Of a stretch of DNA of 64,000 nt, positions 8,171-17,150 are shown in pieces. This DNA comes from Tenacibaculum jejuense (lineage in GTDB: Bacteria; Bacteroidota; Bacteroidia; Flavobacteriales; Flavobacteriaceae): the NCBI RefSeq assembly GCF_900198195.1, contig NZ_LT899436.1, positions 2,075,001 through 2,139,000 on the forward strand, in the 5' to 3' direction. A program made the translations under genes and the position numbers. The first letter of the stretch is position 1. Every line of letters starts with the position of its first letter. Below the pieces are notes generated by a model. It was not told the origin of the DNA. It made no database searches and saw nothing but the letters and a program-made list of their open reading frames with translations.

Positions 8171-10606
8171 TTAAAATGCTTCACCACCATCATATTCTCT
8201 TTGTGGGCGTTCTCTTTTTTTCTTTTGATTGAATCTGTAGGTAAAGCTTAATGTAATTTGACGTTCTCTCCATTGAAACTCTTGATCAGCAATTGTTGAA
8301 GGGTTTTCTTGACTTGGATTAAATGTTTGGCTCCTACGAATTCTACCATTAAATAAATCATTTACATTCAGTACTAAGGTGGCTTTCTCTTTAAATAGAT
8401 CTTTACTAAATGCTAAATTGGTAACGAAAATTCCATCTCTTTTTCCTTGAGCATTTTCTTGTGGTCCTCTGTAACGAACTCTGGTTTGCCATTGAATTTT
8501 AGCTGGTAAAGTAATTCGAGAATTAAAACGAACAAACCAGCTATCGTTATTCACCTCGGGTAAAAGAGTTGTAATTTCTGTTCCATCTGTTGCTGTTGAT
8601 GTAAAAGAAAATTCGTCTGTCATAAACTTGAAATAATTAAAAGTTGTAGACAAACGCATCCATTTTAGAGGATTATAATTTGTAGTTAATTCAAAACCAT
8701 ATCGATCTTCGCTATTAAGGTTTAAAGGTTGGCGGACAAATACATTAGTAGGTTGACCATTTACTATTCGCTCTTCTATAATAGATACAGGACGAATTAA
8801 ATCAGTTGAACGTTGATAATAAACTGAAGAGTTCAACGTCAGTTTTCCTAATCTTGTAATGTAACCTAAATCATAAGAATTTGTAAATGTAGGTGTTAAA
8901 TCTGGATTTCCTTTAAATACAGCTGTTGCAGAACTTCGAGTTTCAAAAGGATTCAAAAACCAAAAACGAGGTCTACGTAAACGTCTGCTATATCCTAAAG
9001 TAATATTATCTGTATCATTTAATTCATACCCTAAATTTACTGTTGGAAAAACTTGAGTGAAATTTTTATCCGATTCTTCACCTGTATTAATTAATAACAA
9101 GTCAATTTCAGTAGTTTCTACTCTCAGTCCCAGTAAATAAGAAAATTTATCATACTTACTTCCGAATTGAGCGTAATGTGCATAAATATTTTGTTTGAAA
9201 TCTATATTATTTGACGGATCAGGTGTAAGTGGATTTCCATTAGCATCTCTAACCCTAAAGTCAGAGTTCAAATCTTGAAATTCAGATTTATGTCCTAATT
9301 CTAATTGATGTTTTTCTCCTATAGGTAAAACATAGTCAACTTGAAATAACGTGTTTGTAGATTTAGTAAATTGACTATTTAATTCCGATAAAGTATTGTT
9401 GTCAGTAATATCAGAAAATTCATTTTCGTTATTGTCACTTATCTGAAAATCTATGGTTAATTTTTGCCCATCATCATCTAAGTTATTTGCATAGTTCAAT
9501 GAAAATTGTTTGTTCACACCATCTTCACTTTCATTTTCTATCCTAGTAATTTCGTTTAAACTTATTCTATTAGCGTCTAAAAAGTTTGTAATGTTAGTAG
9601 CAGTATCATCTCCGTTATTATCTCTGTAGAAAAAAGTACCGGTTATAGAGCTGTTATCATTTAGATAATACTCTAAACCTAAAGAACCATTGTAATTATT
9701 ATTTTTTCTTTGAAACGTTCTATCTTCTGTTCTAAAGTCTGTAATAATACCATTTTCAAGATTGGTAAAATCACTAAAAGAATTTCCTGGACCATTTCTA
9801 AATGAATATCCTAGGTTTGTGAAAATATTAAACTTTTTAGTTCTATAATTTAAGTTTCCAGAGAGTTGAAATAAGTCAGGATTTCCAGCAGATAAATTTA
9901 AAGATCCATTGAATCCGGTTACTTTTCCTTTTCTAAGAATAATATTCAAAATACCAGCAGTTCCTTCAGCATCATATCGTGCAGAAGGAGAAGTAATTAC
10001 TTCGACTTTTTCAATAGCATCTGCGGGTAAGTTTCTTAAGGCATCTGTTCCATTTAAACCAACTAGAGCAGAAGGTTTACCATCAATTAAAATTCTAACA
10101 TTTTCATTTCCACGTAAGCTTACTGCACCTTCAGCATCAACATTAACAGAAGGAACATTGTCTAGAACATCAGAGGCATTTCCACCTTTAATGGTCATAT
10201 CTTTACCTACATTGTAGATTTTTTTATCCAAACGAATTTCAACTGTAGATTTTTCCGCAATGATTTCTACTTCATCTAAGGTTTCAGTATCTTCTTTTAG
10301 TGCAATAGTACCTAAATTCGTATTTTCTGATAGCGTTTTTTGAGGAAGTTGTTTGGTTTTGAAACCAATAAACTCCACTTTCATATTGTATGGACCTTTA
10401 GGTACGTCTATTGAAAATTTACCATTTATGTCTGTAACTCCACCAGTAACTTTTTTTGTCTTTAAACTAGTTAATATTAAGGTGGCATATTCTAATGGTT
10501 GATTTGAACTTGCTTCAATAATTTTACCACTAATTGTAATTTTTTGTGGTTTTTGAGCATACACTGATATTCCTATCAGGAAAAAGAATATTGTAATTTT
10601 TTTCAT
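8171..10606 (-). CDS. TonB-dependent-receptor-like outer-membrane beta-barrel protein
   Basis: 811 residues. Order: signal peptide (1-17, ending VYAQ); a CarboxypepD_reg-like beta sandwich (about 22-110, with SGKIIEASSNQPLEYAT and a DINGKFSI turn); a plug domain (about 130-230, with SDVLDNVPSVNVDAEG, LRGNENVRILIDGKP and the ARYDAEGTAGILNI stretch); then a long outer-membrane barrel rich in alternating aromatic strands and ending in a polar, Arg-rich tail. It matches the OMP_b-brl_3 type of flavobacterial barrel proteins, which resemble SusC/TonB receptors but are shorter. The substrate is unknown and no SusD partner is adjacent. Confidence 0.88.
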   Translation of the reverse strand: MKKITIFFFLIGISVYAQKPQKITISGKIIEASSNQPLEYATLILTSLKTKKVTGGVTDINGKFSIDVPKGPYNMKVEFIGFKTKQLPQKTLSENTNLGTIALKEDTETLDEVEIIAEKSTVEIRLDKKIYNVGKDMTIKGGNASDVLDNVPSVNVDAEGAVSLRGNENVRILIDGKPSALVGLNGTDALRNLPADAIEKVEVITSPSARYDAEGTAGILNIILRKGKVTGFNGSLNLSAGNPDLFQLSGNLNYRTKKFNIFTNLGYSFRNGPGNSFSDFTNLENGIITDFRTEDRTFQRKNNNYNGSLGLEYYLNDNSSITGTFFYRDNNGDDTATNITNFLDANRISLNEITRIENESEDGVNKQFSLNYANNLDDDGQKLTIDFQISDNNENEFSDITDNNTLSELNSQFTKSTNTLFQVDYVLPIGEKHQLELGHKSEFQDLNSDFRVRDANGNPLTPDPSNNIDFKQNIYAHYAQFGSKYDKFSYLLGLRVETTEIDLLLINTGEESDKNFTQVFPTVNLGYELNDTDNITLGYSRRLRRPRFWFLNPFETRSSATAVFKGNPDLTPTFTNSYDLGYITRLGKLTLNSSVYYQRSTDLIRPVSIIEERIVNGQPTNVFVRQPLNLNSEDRYGFELTTNYNPLKWMRLSTTFNYFKFMTDEFSFTSTATDGTEITTLLPEVNNDSWFVRFNSRITLPAKIQWQTRVRYRGPQENAQGKRDGIFVTNLAFSKDLFKEKATLVLNVNDLFNGRIRRSQTFNPSQENPSTIADQEFQWRERQITLSFTYRFNQKKKRERPQREYDGGEAF

Positions 10607-10691
10607 TTAATATCGGTTAATAGATAATTCTATTTAGACAACGAAGTTCTATAATGGTTTAAATACTCTTTGTTAAAACTCTGTTAAAGAA

Positions 10692-10728
10692 AAGAGGTCT
10701 AAAAGTTAAACAAACTTTTAGACCTCTT
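10692..10728 (-). terminator. 16-bp perfect hairpin downstream of the HMA lipoprotein
   Basis: Arms 10692-10707 and 10713-10728 pair perfectly around an AAACA loop. The hairpin lies 77 bases past the HMA-gene stop and 86 bases upstream of the barrel-protein start. The run after it on the minus strand (TTCTTT) is only a weak U-tract, so terminator is likely but a regulatory hairpin in the barrel gene's leader is possible. Confidence 0.6.
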
Positions 10729-10805
10729 GACTCAGTTTTCTGACAGAAAATAATTGTGTTTTCTACATAAATATGATTCAACACTTTTTCAAACTGATGT
10801 ATTTT

Positions 10806-11165
10806 TTATTTTGAAGATTCAGAAGCTTTATATGTTTCTCCATCTCCAATACTTTCAACAAAAGAAATTAAATCAGCTTTCTGTAATTTATCACCATCAT
10901 ACTTAATTGTGGCGATGCTATCATTAAAAACTACTTTAGCTTCTAAAACACCTGCTTTTTTTGCTAATTTAGATTCGATAGTTTTAGCACAACCAATCTC
11001 GCATGACATTCCAGATACATTTAAAGCTAAAGTTTGTGAGTTAGCTACAGCTATCGTTTGTACTTCTTTAGTTTCTTCTTTTTTTACTTCTGATTTACAA
11101 CTAATAGTTATAAAGCTTACAAGAAATAAAGCAAATACTATATTTGAAATTTTCATATTAAACAT
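10806..11165 (-). CDS. Lipoprotein with heavy-metal-associated (HMA) domain
   Basis: 119 residues. A lipoprotein signal ends at TISC (Cys23), a Lys/Glu linker follows, and residues about 45-112 form an HMA (copper-chaperone-like) fold. The metal loop reads GMSCEIGCAK: the two Cys (55 and 59) are three residues apart, whereas classical HMA domains have CxxC. This variant places a metal- or thiol-binding domain in the envelope, not the cytosol. A second ATG at 11156 gives a more standard signal peptide (MKISN) and may be the true start. The strand above 11165 carries CAAATTTA (11182-11189), i.e. TAAATTTG on the minus strand, a plausible -7 element. Confidence 0.85.
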   Translation of the reverse strand: MFNMKISNIVFALFLVSFITISCKSEVKKEETKEVQTIAVANSQTLALNVSGMSCEIGCAKTIESKLAKKAGVLEAKVVFNDSIATIKYDGDKLQKADLISFVESIGDGETYKASESSK

Positions 11166-11244
11166 CTATTAAATTATCGTACAAATTTATTAAAAAAGAT
11201 TATGAAATACTTTAAATAAGCGATTTTTGTACAACAAAACAATA

Positions 11245-12120
11245 ATGATGAATAAGTTTCAGACAAAATGGTTTTATCTAATCTTTCTTGCTTTGGTGTG
11301 GGGAAGCTCTTTTATTTTAATGAAAAAGGCATTAATTGGATTATCTCCAATTCAAATTGGTGCTTTACGTATCATTATAGCCACTATTTTTTTACTTATA
11401 ATAGGTTATAAGAGTCTAAAAAAAATAAAGAGAGAACAGTGGAAGTATGTTTTTTTAAGTGCTCTTTTAGCTACTTTTTTTCCTTCTTTCATGTATGCGT
11501 ATGCTATTTCAGGTATTGATAGTTCCATAGCTTCAATTTTAAATTCATTAACACCATTTAATACTTTATTGATTGGTTCTTTGTTTTTTGGAATAACTTT
11601 TAAAACTAATCATTTGTTAGGTATTTTAATTGGACTGTTAGGAACATGTATTCTCATTTTAAAAGGAGCAGATTTAAATCCGAATCAGAACTATTGGTTT
11701 GCTTTATTACCGATTTTATCTTCGATAGGATATGCATGTAATGTAAATATTATTAAAAAATATTTACAAGAATTAGAGCCATTGGCAATAACTACAGGAA
11801 ACTTTATTTTAATTGTTATTCCTGCTTTGATTGTTTTATTTTTTACAGGTTTCTTTACTACATTAGAATTTACTGAAGATGTAAATCAAGGTTTGTTTTA
11901 TATTGGAATTTTAGCAATAGTAGGAACGGGAATTGCTAAGGTTATGTTTAATAAATTAATACATATTTCTTCACCAGTATTTTCTACTTCCGTAACGTAT
12001 TTAATTCCTATTGTAGCAGTTTTATGGGGAATTATAGACGGAGAAAAGTTGAGTTTAATTCAACTATTAGCAGGTATTATCATTTTATTTGGAGTGTATT
12101 TGGTAAATAGAAAGAAATAA
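11245..12120 (+). CDS. EamA/DMT-family transporter
   Basis: 291 residues from the ATG at 11245 (a second ATG follows at 11248); the in-frame TTG at 11227 is a less likely start. Ten hydrophobic segments in two repeats mark the drug/metabolite transporter superfamily of inner-membrane exporters. WGSSFILMKKAL near the start, and IAVVGTGIAKVMFN with PIVAVLWGIIDGE near the end, are typical. The substrate cannot be told. It lies 30 bases upstream of the GG-leader peptide gene at 12151 on the same strand, so the two may share a transcript. Confidence 0.9.
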   Translation: MMNKFQTKWFYLIFLALVWGSSFILMKKALIGLSPIQIGALRIIIATIFLLIIGYKSLKKIKREQWKYVFLSALLATFFPSFMYAYAISGIDSSIASILNSLTPFNTLLIGSLFFGITFKTNHLLGILIGLLGTCILILKGADLNPNQNYWFALLPILSSIGYACNVNIIKKYLQELEPLAITTGNFILIVIPALIVLFFTGFFTTLEFTEDVNQGLFYIGILAIVGTGIAKVMFNKLIHISSPVFSTSVTYLIPIVAVLWGIIDGEKLSLIQLLAGIIILFGVYLVNRKK

Positions 12121-12150
12121 GTTTAATTTAATGTATAAAAATTTTAAAAA

Positions 12151-12411
12151 ATGAAAAAAATAGAAAACCTAAAGAAGTTTACAATTGGTAAGCAAGAACA
12201 GAAAAAAATTTTAGGAGGTAACGAGCAAAGCTTATTTGCTGTAAACTGCGGTCTAATGATGACTTTAGCTAATAATATTTTAGATAGTGGTTTCTACAGG
12301 TGTCCAGCTGGTTGCGAAGAAGCTGATATTATATATGCAGCAAATATTTGTGCTGGTAGAATACCTTGGGAACAAAAGAAATTTGGAAAAAAAGAGTTCT
12401 CTTCATTATAA
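12151..12411 (+). CDS. GG-leader peptide precursor (bacteriocin-like)
   Basis: 86 residues. The leader MKKIENLKKFTIGKQEQKK plus ILGG (GG at 22-23) fits the Bacteroidetes double-glycine precursor pattern (hydrophobic residues spaced along a helix, a Gln-Lys-Lys-Ile/Leu motif, then GG). The predicted 63-residue core has four Cys (33, 51, 55, 67), including CPAGC. Leaders of this kind are normally cut by a C39 peptidase-transporter during export. It lies 30 bases after the EamA gene and ends in a strong terminator. No modifying enzyme or exporter is adjacent. Function could be bacteriocin, signal peptide or other secreted product. Confidence 0.75.
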   Translation: MKKIENLKKFTIGKQEQKKILGGNEQSLFAVNCGLMMTLANNILDSGFYRCPAGCEEADIIYAANICAGRIPWEQKKFGKKEFSSL

Positions 12412-12441
12412 AAAAAGAGGATTTTTAAAATCCTCTTTTTT
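12411..12441 (+). terminator. Rho-independent terminator
   Basis: An A-rich, nearly perfect palindrome (12411-12425 with 12427-12441) starts at the last base of the GG-peptide stop codon and ends in a T run. Confidence 0.8.
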
Positions 12442-12479
12442 AGCTTTAGAATAACTATGGTTTAAATAATTATTTATGG

Positions 12480-14537
12480 TTATTTGAAATCAGCGTCAGA
12501 AACACCTTTATTTACTTTAGCATTCTTTAACATAAAAGTAGCTTTTTGAGGTCCAAATGATCCTATTTTTTTAGTAGCAAACTTCACTCCATTAAAATCC
12601 TTATAATCACTAAAAGTAGCTTCTTGTTTTTGGTTTCTTCCGCCAAAAGCTACATTTTGTAATTCTTTAATCTTTAAACCTGTTTTAGTATCAAAATAGA
12701 ATGTAAAAGAAACTATTTTTCCCTTTTTAGATAATACATAAGCTTCTTTTCCGTCTACATTTTCTATTCCAGTTAACTCTACTTCAGAATTGTTTAGTAA
12801 TCCTATTTCAGGCAAAGCACCTAAAACAACGCTCATTTCTTCACTCATACCAGGAACCGGTAAAGTTTGTCCATTCATTCTAAGAGCTTCTTTACTAACT
12901 ACTACATTAGCTACTGGTGTACCATTCATAGTTGTTTTAGTTCCAAAATAAGTAGCATTTCTTTTTTCAGTAGTAGCTATTTTTCTTCCTCCTAAATCAG
13001 CTTCATATTCTAATAAAGTAGTATTAAGACCTTTAACTTTGTCCTTTCCGCCAATTGCATCAAAATATTTATTTAATACTGTTTCCTTAGTAACTCCAGT
13101 AGGAATTTTTTTACCCATTTCTGGCTTAGAAGTAGGGTTACCTTTCTTATCAAAATATTTGATTTCGTAATCAATCGTTTTTTCAAGGTTTGTTAACACA
13201 TCGATTCCTTTACCAGTAATAAAAATTCTAGCTTTATCTCCCTTAAAATACTTCTGAGCTGCATTTTGAAGATCTTCTAAAGTTACAGAATTAATATTCT
13301 CTAAATAATTTTCATAAAAATCGTCAGGTAAGTTATAACGAGCAATATTTAAAGCAAAATTAGCTACTGTTCTTGGCTTCTGTACATCCATTACAAAATC
13401 GCCAACATATTTAGCTTTTGCATTTTTTAGTTCTTCTACTGAAACTTTTTCAAAACGAATTTTCTTAATTTCTTTTTGTAACTCAACTACAGCACTATCC
13501 GTTACTGTGTTACGAACACTAGCTGTAGCTCTAAATGTACCAGCATATCTACTTTGACTTAAGCGAGAGTAAGAACCGTAAGTATATCCTTTATCTTCAC
13601 GTAAATTCATAAATAAACGTGCTGTTCCGCCACCACCAAGAATATTATTAGCTAATAAACCTGCGTAGTAATCTTTATCACCTAAAGTTAAATCAACATT
13701 ATTTACCACTGCAATTTCAGATTGGACCGCATTTGGCATATTAATAAAGTTGATTTCTGTTTTATTAGGATTTGTTGCTTTTGGCATAGTATAAGCAGGA
13801 ATAGTTCCTTTTTTCCAATCGCTAAACAACTTCTTAATTAATTTTTTAGTTTCTCTAGGATTAATATCTCCTACAACTACTAAATAAGCATTATTAGGTC
13901 TGTAATATGTATTGTAATTATTTTTTACATCTTCTAGAGTAATGTTTTTAATTGATTCTGGAGTAGTATATTCACCAAAAGGATGATCTTTTCCATAAGT
14001 TAAATAACTTTCAACACGTCTTGCAATTGCAGTAACATTTTTCTCGTTATTCTTAAGATTTTCAAGAGTTCTTTCAACTTCTTTATCAAATTCATCTTTA
14101 GAAAAAAGAGGGTTTTTTACTCCGTCAGCCATTAAGCCTAAAATTTCAGGAAAATACTTTTTTAATGAAGAAGCAAAAGCTCCACTACTAGAAAAACCAA
14201 GGTTAGCTCCTAAATAATCTACTTTTTCATTAAAGTCATCTTTAGAGATAGACGTTGTTCCATTTCCTAATAAACCACCTAAAAGTCCAGATACACCAGC
14301 TTTATTACCTTCAAAATAAGGTTTGTTATCTATAGATAAACTAGCAGAAACTCTTGGTAATTTGTGGTTTTCAACCATTATTACTTGTAAACCATTAGAA
14401 AGTTTAAACTTTTCTGGCTTTCCTAACTTAACTTTAGGAGCAGGCCCTGGTTTTGGTTGTGAATTTAAATCTCTTTGTGCATTAGTAGCAAAAGTCATTG
14501 CTATAATAGCTACGAATGATAATATTTTTGTTTTCAT
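12480..14537 (-). CDS. M16 peptidase-family protein lacking the zinc motif, with C-terminal extension
   Basis: 685 residues with a signal peptide (to TNAQ). Residues about 40-460 follow the pitrilysin/M16 fold, but the HxxEH zinc site is replaced by GVSGLLGGLLGNGT, so it should be catalytically inactive. The substrate-side motif LREDKGYTYGSYS is intact. This is the pattern of the non-catalytic half of an M16B heterodimer. Residues about 490-685 add a separate beta-rich domain, starting IGGKDKVKGLNTT, that resembles LolA/LppX-type lipoprotein-binding folds often attached to these proteins in Bacteroidota. It starts 30 bases after the active partner at 14568 and is surely co-transcribed. The pair should act in the periplasm on small proteins or peptides. 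Confidence 0.9.
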   Translation of the reverse strand: MKTKILSFVAIIAMTFATNAQRDLNSQPKPGPAPKVKLGKPEKFKLSNGLQVIMVENHKLPRVSASLSIDNKPYFEGNKAGVSGLLGGLLGNGTTSISKDDFNEKVDYLGANLGFSSSGAFASSLKKYFPEILGLMADGVKNPLFSKDEFDKEVERTLENLKNNEKNVTAIARRVESYLTYGKDHPFGEYTTPESIKNITLEDVKNNYNTYYRPNNAYLVVVGDINPRETKKLIKKLFSDWKKGTIPAYTMPKATNPNKTEINFINMPNAVQSEIAVVNNVDLTLGDKDYYAGLLANNILGGGGTARLFMNLREDKGYTYGSYSRLSQSRYAGTFRATASVRNTVTDSAVVELQKEIKKIRFEKVSVEELKNAKAKYVGDFVMDVQKPRTVANFALNIARYNLPDDFYENYLENINSVTLEDLQNAAQKYFKGDKARIFITGKGIDVLTNLEKTIDYEIKYFDKKGNPTSKPEMGKKIPTGVTKETVLNKYFDAIGGKDKVKGLNTTLLEYEADLGGRKIATTEKRNATYFGTKTTMNGTPVANVVVSKEALRMNGQTLPVPGMSEEMSVVLGALPEIGLLNNSEVELTGIENVDGKEAYVLSKKGKIVSFTFYFDTKTGLKIKELQNVAFGGRNQKQEATFSDYKDFNGVKFATKKIGSFGPQKATFMLKNAKVNKGVSDADFK

Positions 14538-14567
14538 GATTTTGTTTCGTTCTTTTTGATATTGAAA

Positions 14568-15881
14568 TTATTTCTTTTGCTCTGGTAAATATTCCATCAC
14601 TAATCTCTGATTAGGATTTAAATATTTCTTAGCTACATTTCTAATATCTTCTCTAGTAATAGATCTGAAAATATCGATTTCAGTATTAATTAAGTTAGTA
14701 TCTCCATATAACATATTGTAAGTTGCTAGTGAGCTAGCAATACCTTCAACACTAGAGTTAGAACTTACAAATCTATTTTCGAATTGATTTTGTAATTTTT
14801 GGAAATCTTTTTCAGAAATTAACTCGTTTTGAATCTTTACGATTTCTTCATCAATTTCTTTTAACAAATTATTTAATTCAACTTTTCCTAAAGGAATTCC
14901 GAATAAAGCATAAGTTCCATAATCTTCTTGACTTAAATTAACCGCTTGAACAGCTAATGCCATTTTCTTTTTATCTACTAATTTCTTGTATAAAACAGAA
15001 CTTTTTCCTGTACTTAAATATGAAGAAATCATATCTAAAACTCTAGAATCTCTTGTTTTCATAGAAGGAGTTCTATATGCAGCGATCATAGCAGGAATTT
15101 GAATGTTAGGATCGTAGGCTTTAGCATTAATTTGTTGAGTAATTGGCTCTTCTTTAGGAAAATCTTTTACAACATCTTTACCTCTTGGAATTCTACCAAA
15201 GTATTCTTTAATTAATTTCTTAGCTTCTTTAATTTTAATATCTCCAGCAACAACTAAAGTAGCATTGTTAGGAACATAAAACTTTTTATTGAAAGCTAAA
15301 AACTCATCTAAAGTAGCAGCATCTAAATGTTTCATTTTACCAATTGTAGTTCCTTTGTAAGGATGCTTTTTAAACATGTGTTTTTTTACATTTTCTAATA
15401 TTCTAGAATATGGTTGATTATCAACACGTAGTCTTTTTTCTTCCTTTACTACTTCATTTTGAGTATCAACACCATCTTGTTTGATAATAGGGTGTAATAA
15501 ACGCTCAGATTCCATCCAAAGACCCAATTCTAAATTGTTAGATGGAAAAATTTCGTAGTAATAAGTTCTGTCATCAGTAGTATTGGCATTGTTTCTACCT
15601 CCATTTGAAGAAACTATTTTAAACCAATCTCCTTTTTTTATATTTTTTGTTCCTTCAAACAAAAGGTGTTCAAAAAAGTGAGCCATTCCAGTTCTGTCTG
15701 GTTGTTCATCTTTAGCACCAACATGATACATAACTGAAGTTACAACAACAGGAGCAGATTTATCTTGATGCAATATTACGTGCATACCATTACTTAAATC
15801 ATACTCTTCGAATTCTACTTTCTGTGCTTTAGCTGAAATTACAGCAGCTACAGTAGCTAGAGTTACTATTATTTTTTTCAT
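14568..15881 (-). CDS. Active M16 zinc metallopeptidase
   Basis: 437 residues with a signal peptide (ending SAKAQ). The inverted zinc motif H68-F-F-E71-H72 is intact in MAHFFEHLLFEGT, and downstream glutamates in NEVVKEEKR (143-148) supply the third ligand. Length fits one M16B half. It is the first gene of a two-gene unit with the zinc-free partner at 12480, so I infer a periplasmic heterodimer where this subunit provides catalysis. Substrate unknown. Confidence 0.93.
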   Translation of the reverse strand: MKKIIVTLATVAAVISAKAQKVEFEEYDLSNGMHVILHQDKSAPVVVTSVMYHVGAKDEQPDRTGMAHFFEHLLFEGTKNIKKGDWFKIVSSNGGRNNANTTDDRTYYYEIFPSNNLELGLWMESERLLHPIIKQDGVDTQNEVVKEEKRLRVDNQPYSRILENVKKHMFKKHPYKGTTIGKMKHLDAATLDEFLAFNKKFYVPNNATLVVAGDIKIKEAKKLIKEYFGRIPRGKDVVKDFPKEEPITQQINAKAYDPNIQIPAMIAAYRTPSMKTRDSRVLDMISSYLSTGKSSVLYKKLVDKKKMALAVQAVNLSQEDYGTYALFGIPLGKVELNNLLKEIDEEIVKIQNELISEKDFQKLQNQFENRFVSSNSSVEGIASSLATYNMLYGDTNLINTEIDIFRSITREDIRNVAKKYLNPNQRLVMEYLPEQKK

Positions 15882-16036
15882 TAGTTAAATTTGTTTTTCA
15901 GTGATTTGGGAGTTTGACGCAACATCAATCTATTTGTTACACTGTTTTTTTAATAATTTAATTTAATTTTAGTTTTGTAAAGATACGGACTATTGATAAA
16001 TAGGAATTTTAGCTGTATTTTTATTGTTTTAAGGAC

Positions 16037-16066
16037 TTGTTATACAGAATAAAAAGTGTATATTTG
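16037..16066 (+). promoter_or_regulatory. rplU-rpmA promoter
   Basis: TTG (16037-16039), then 19 nt, then TATATTTG (16059-16066): an exact match to the flavobacterial consensus. It lies 60 bases upstream of rplU, giving a leader of about 50 nt. Confidence 0.75.
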
Positions 16067-16126
16067 CAGCCGCATTTCGCGTGGAAATGTGATAAGTAAT
16101 TAAAAATAAACGCAAAACAAATTCGT

Positions 16127-16783
16127 ATGTACGCAATCGTAGAGATAGCAGGGCAACAGTTTAAAGTAGCAAAAGACCAAAAAGTTTACGTTCACCGTTT
16201 ACCAGAGGCAGAAGGATCTAAAGTGACTTTTGACAAGGTAATGTTAATTGATGACAATGGTAGTGTAACTATTGGCGCCCCAGCTATAGAAGGTGCAGGT
16301 GTAACTGCAAAGATTTTAGGACACTTAAAAGGAGACAAAGTAATCGTTTTCAAGAAGAAAAGAAGAAAAGGTTACAAAAAGAAAAATGGTCACCGTCAAT
16401 ACTTAAGTGAAATTCAAATCGAAAGTATTGCTGCTTCAGGCGTAAAAGCTGCTCCAAAAGCAAAAGTAGAGCCTAAAGTAGAAGTTGCTAAAACTGAAGC
16501 TAAAAAAGCTGCTCCAAAAAAATCAACTTCAAAAAAAGGAGATGATTTAAAGAAAATAGAAGGAATTGGTCCTAAAATTGCTGAGACATTAGTTTCAGCA
16601 GGAATTTCAACTTTTGCTGAATTAGCTAAAATTGAACCAACAAAGATTTCAGAAATCATCGCAAATGTTAGAGGTAACCATGTTACTGATACTTGGCCAA
16701 AGCAAGCTGAATTAGCTGCTGAAGGCAAATGGGATGAATTAAAAGAATGGCAAGACAAGTTAGACGGAGGCGTTGAAAAATAA
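16127..16783 (+). CDS. rplU: 50S ribosomal protein L21 with C-terminal helix-hairpin-helix extension
   Basis: 218 residues, about twice the usual length of L21 (about 103). Residues 1-103 are a normal L21 (MYAIVEIAGQQFKV, KKRRKGYKKKNGHRQ). A Lys/Ala/Pro linker (about 105-140) leads to a helix-hairpin-helix domain (about 140-218) with LKKIEGIGPKIAETLVSAGI and TFAELAKIEPTKI, the kind that binds nucleic acid. Such extended L21 proteins occur in flavobacteria. The extension could bind rRNA or other RNA on the ribosome surface. It is followed 34 bases later by rpmA (L27), the standard partner. Confidence 0.95.
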   Translation: MYAIVEIAGQQFKVAKDQKVYVHRLPEAEGSKVTFDKVMLIDDNGSVTIGAPAIEGAGVTAKILGHLKGDKVIVFKKKRRKGYKKKNGHRQYLSEIQIESIAASGVKAAPKAKVEPKVEVAKTEAKKAAPKKSTSKKGDDLKKIEGIGPKIAETLVSAGISTFAELAKIEPTKISEIIANVRGNHVTDTWPKQAELAAEGKWDELKEWQDKLDGGVEK

Positions 16784-16817
16784 ATCCGTAAGTTTAACCT
16801 ATAAAACTCAATAAGAA

Positions 16818-17078
16818 ATGGCTCACAAGAAAGGTGTCGGTAGTTCGAAGAACGGTCGTGAATCGGAATCGAAACGATTAGGAGTAAAGATTTTTGGAGG
16901 ACAAGCTGCTATTGCAGGTAACATTATTGTTCGTCAAAGAGGAACTCAACATTACCCAGGTGAAAATGTTTACATGGGGAAAGATCATACTTTACATGCT
17001 AAAGTTGATGGTGTTGTACAATTCCAAAAGAAGAGAGATAATAGATCTTATGTTTCTATACTTCCATTTGAAGCTTAA
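16818..17078 (+). CDS. rpmA: 50S ribosomal protein L27
   Basis: 86 residues, normal length. It starts [16 protein letters not shown], with the N-terminal arm that reaches the peptidyl-transferase centre, and carries the [10 protein letters not shown] and KDHTLHA motifs of the family. Here the N-terminus is short, with no cleavable extension as in Firmicutes. It forms an operon with rplU, ended by the hairpin at 17099. Confidence 0.97.
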   Translation: MAHKKGVGSSKNGRESESKRLGVKIFGGQAAIAGNIIVRQRGTQHYPGENVYMGKDHTLHAKVDGVVQFQKKRDNRSYVSILPFEA

Positions 17079-17098
17079 GAAACTTATATTTTCGATAT

Positions 17099-17130
17099 AA
17101 AAAACGCTCAATCATTGATTGAGCGTTTTT
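17099..17130. terminator. Terminator after rpmA, shared with the convergent HD gene
   Basis: A near-perfect stem (17101-17114 with 17116-17129) has a T run at its 3' end and A-rich 5' flank, so it can serve both rpmA (+) and the HD hydrolase gene (-). Confidence 0.85.
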
Positions 17131-17150
17131 TATTTTTATAATACTTGCAT

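Noticed and set aside
9909..10217. 102-codon plus-strand frame in the barrel-protein gene
   Set aside because: Antisense to conserved plug-domain motifs; no features of its own.
11227..11244. TTG start of the EamA gene
   Set aside because: Two ATGs follow immediately (11245, 11248) and give a normal first membrane helix.
16894..17100. 68-codon frame overlapping rpmA
   Set aside because: Out-of-frame shadow of a canonical L27.
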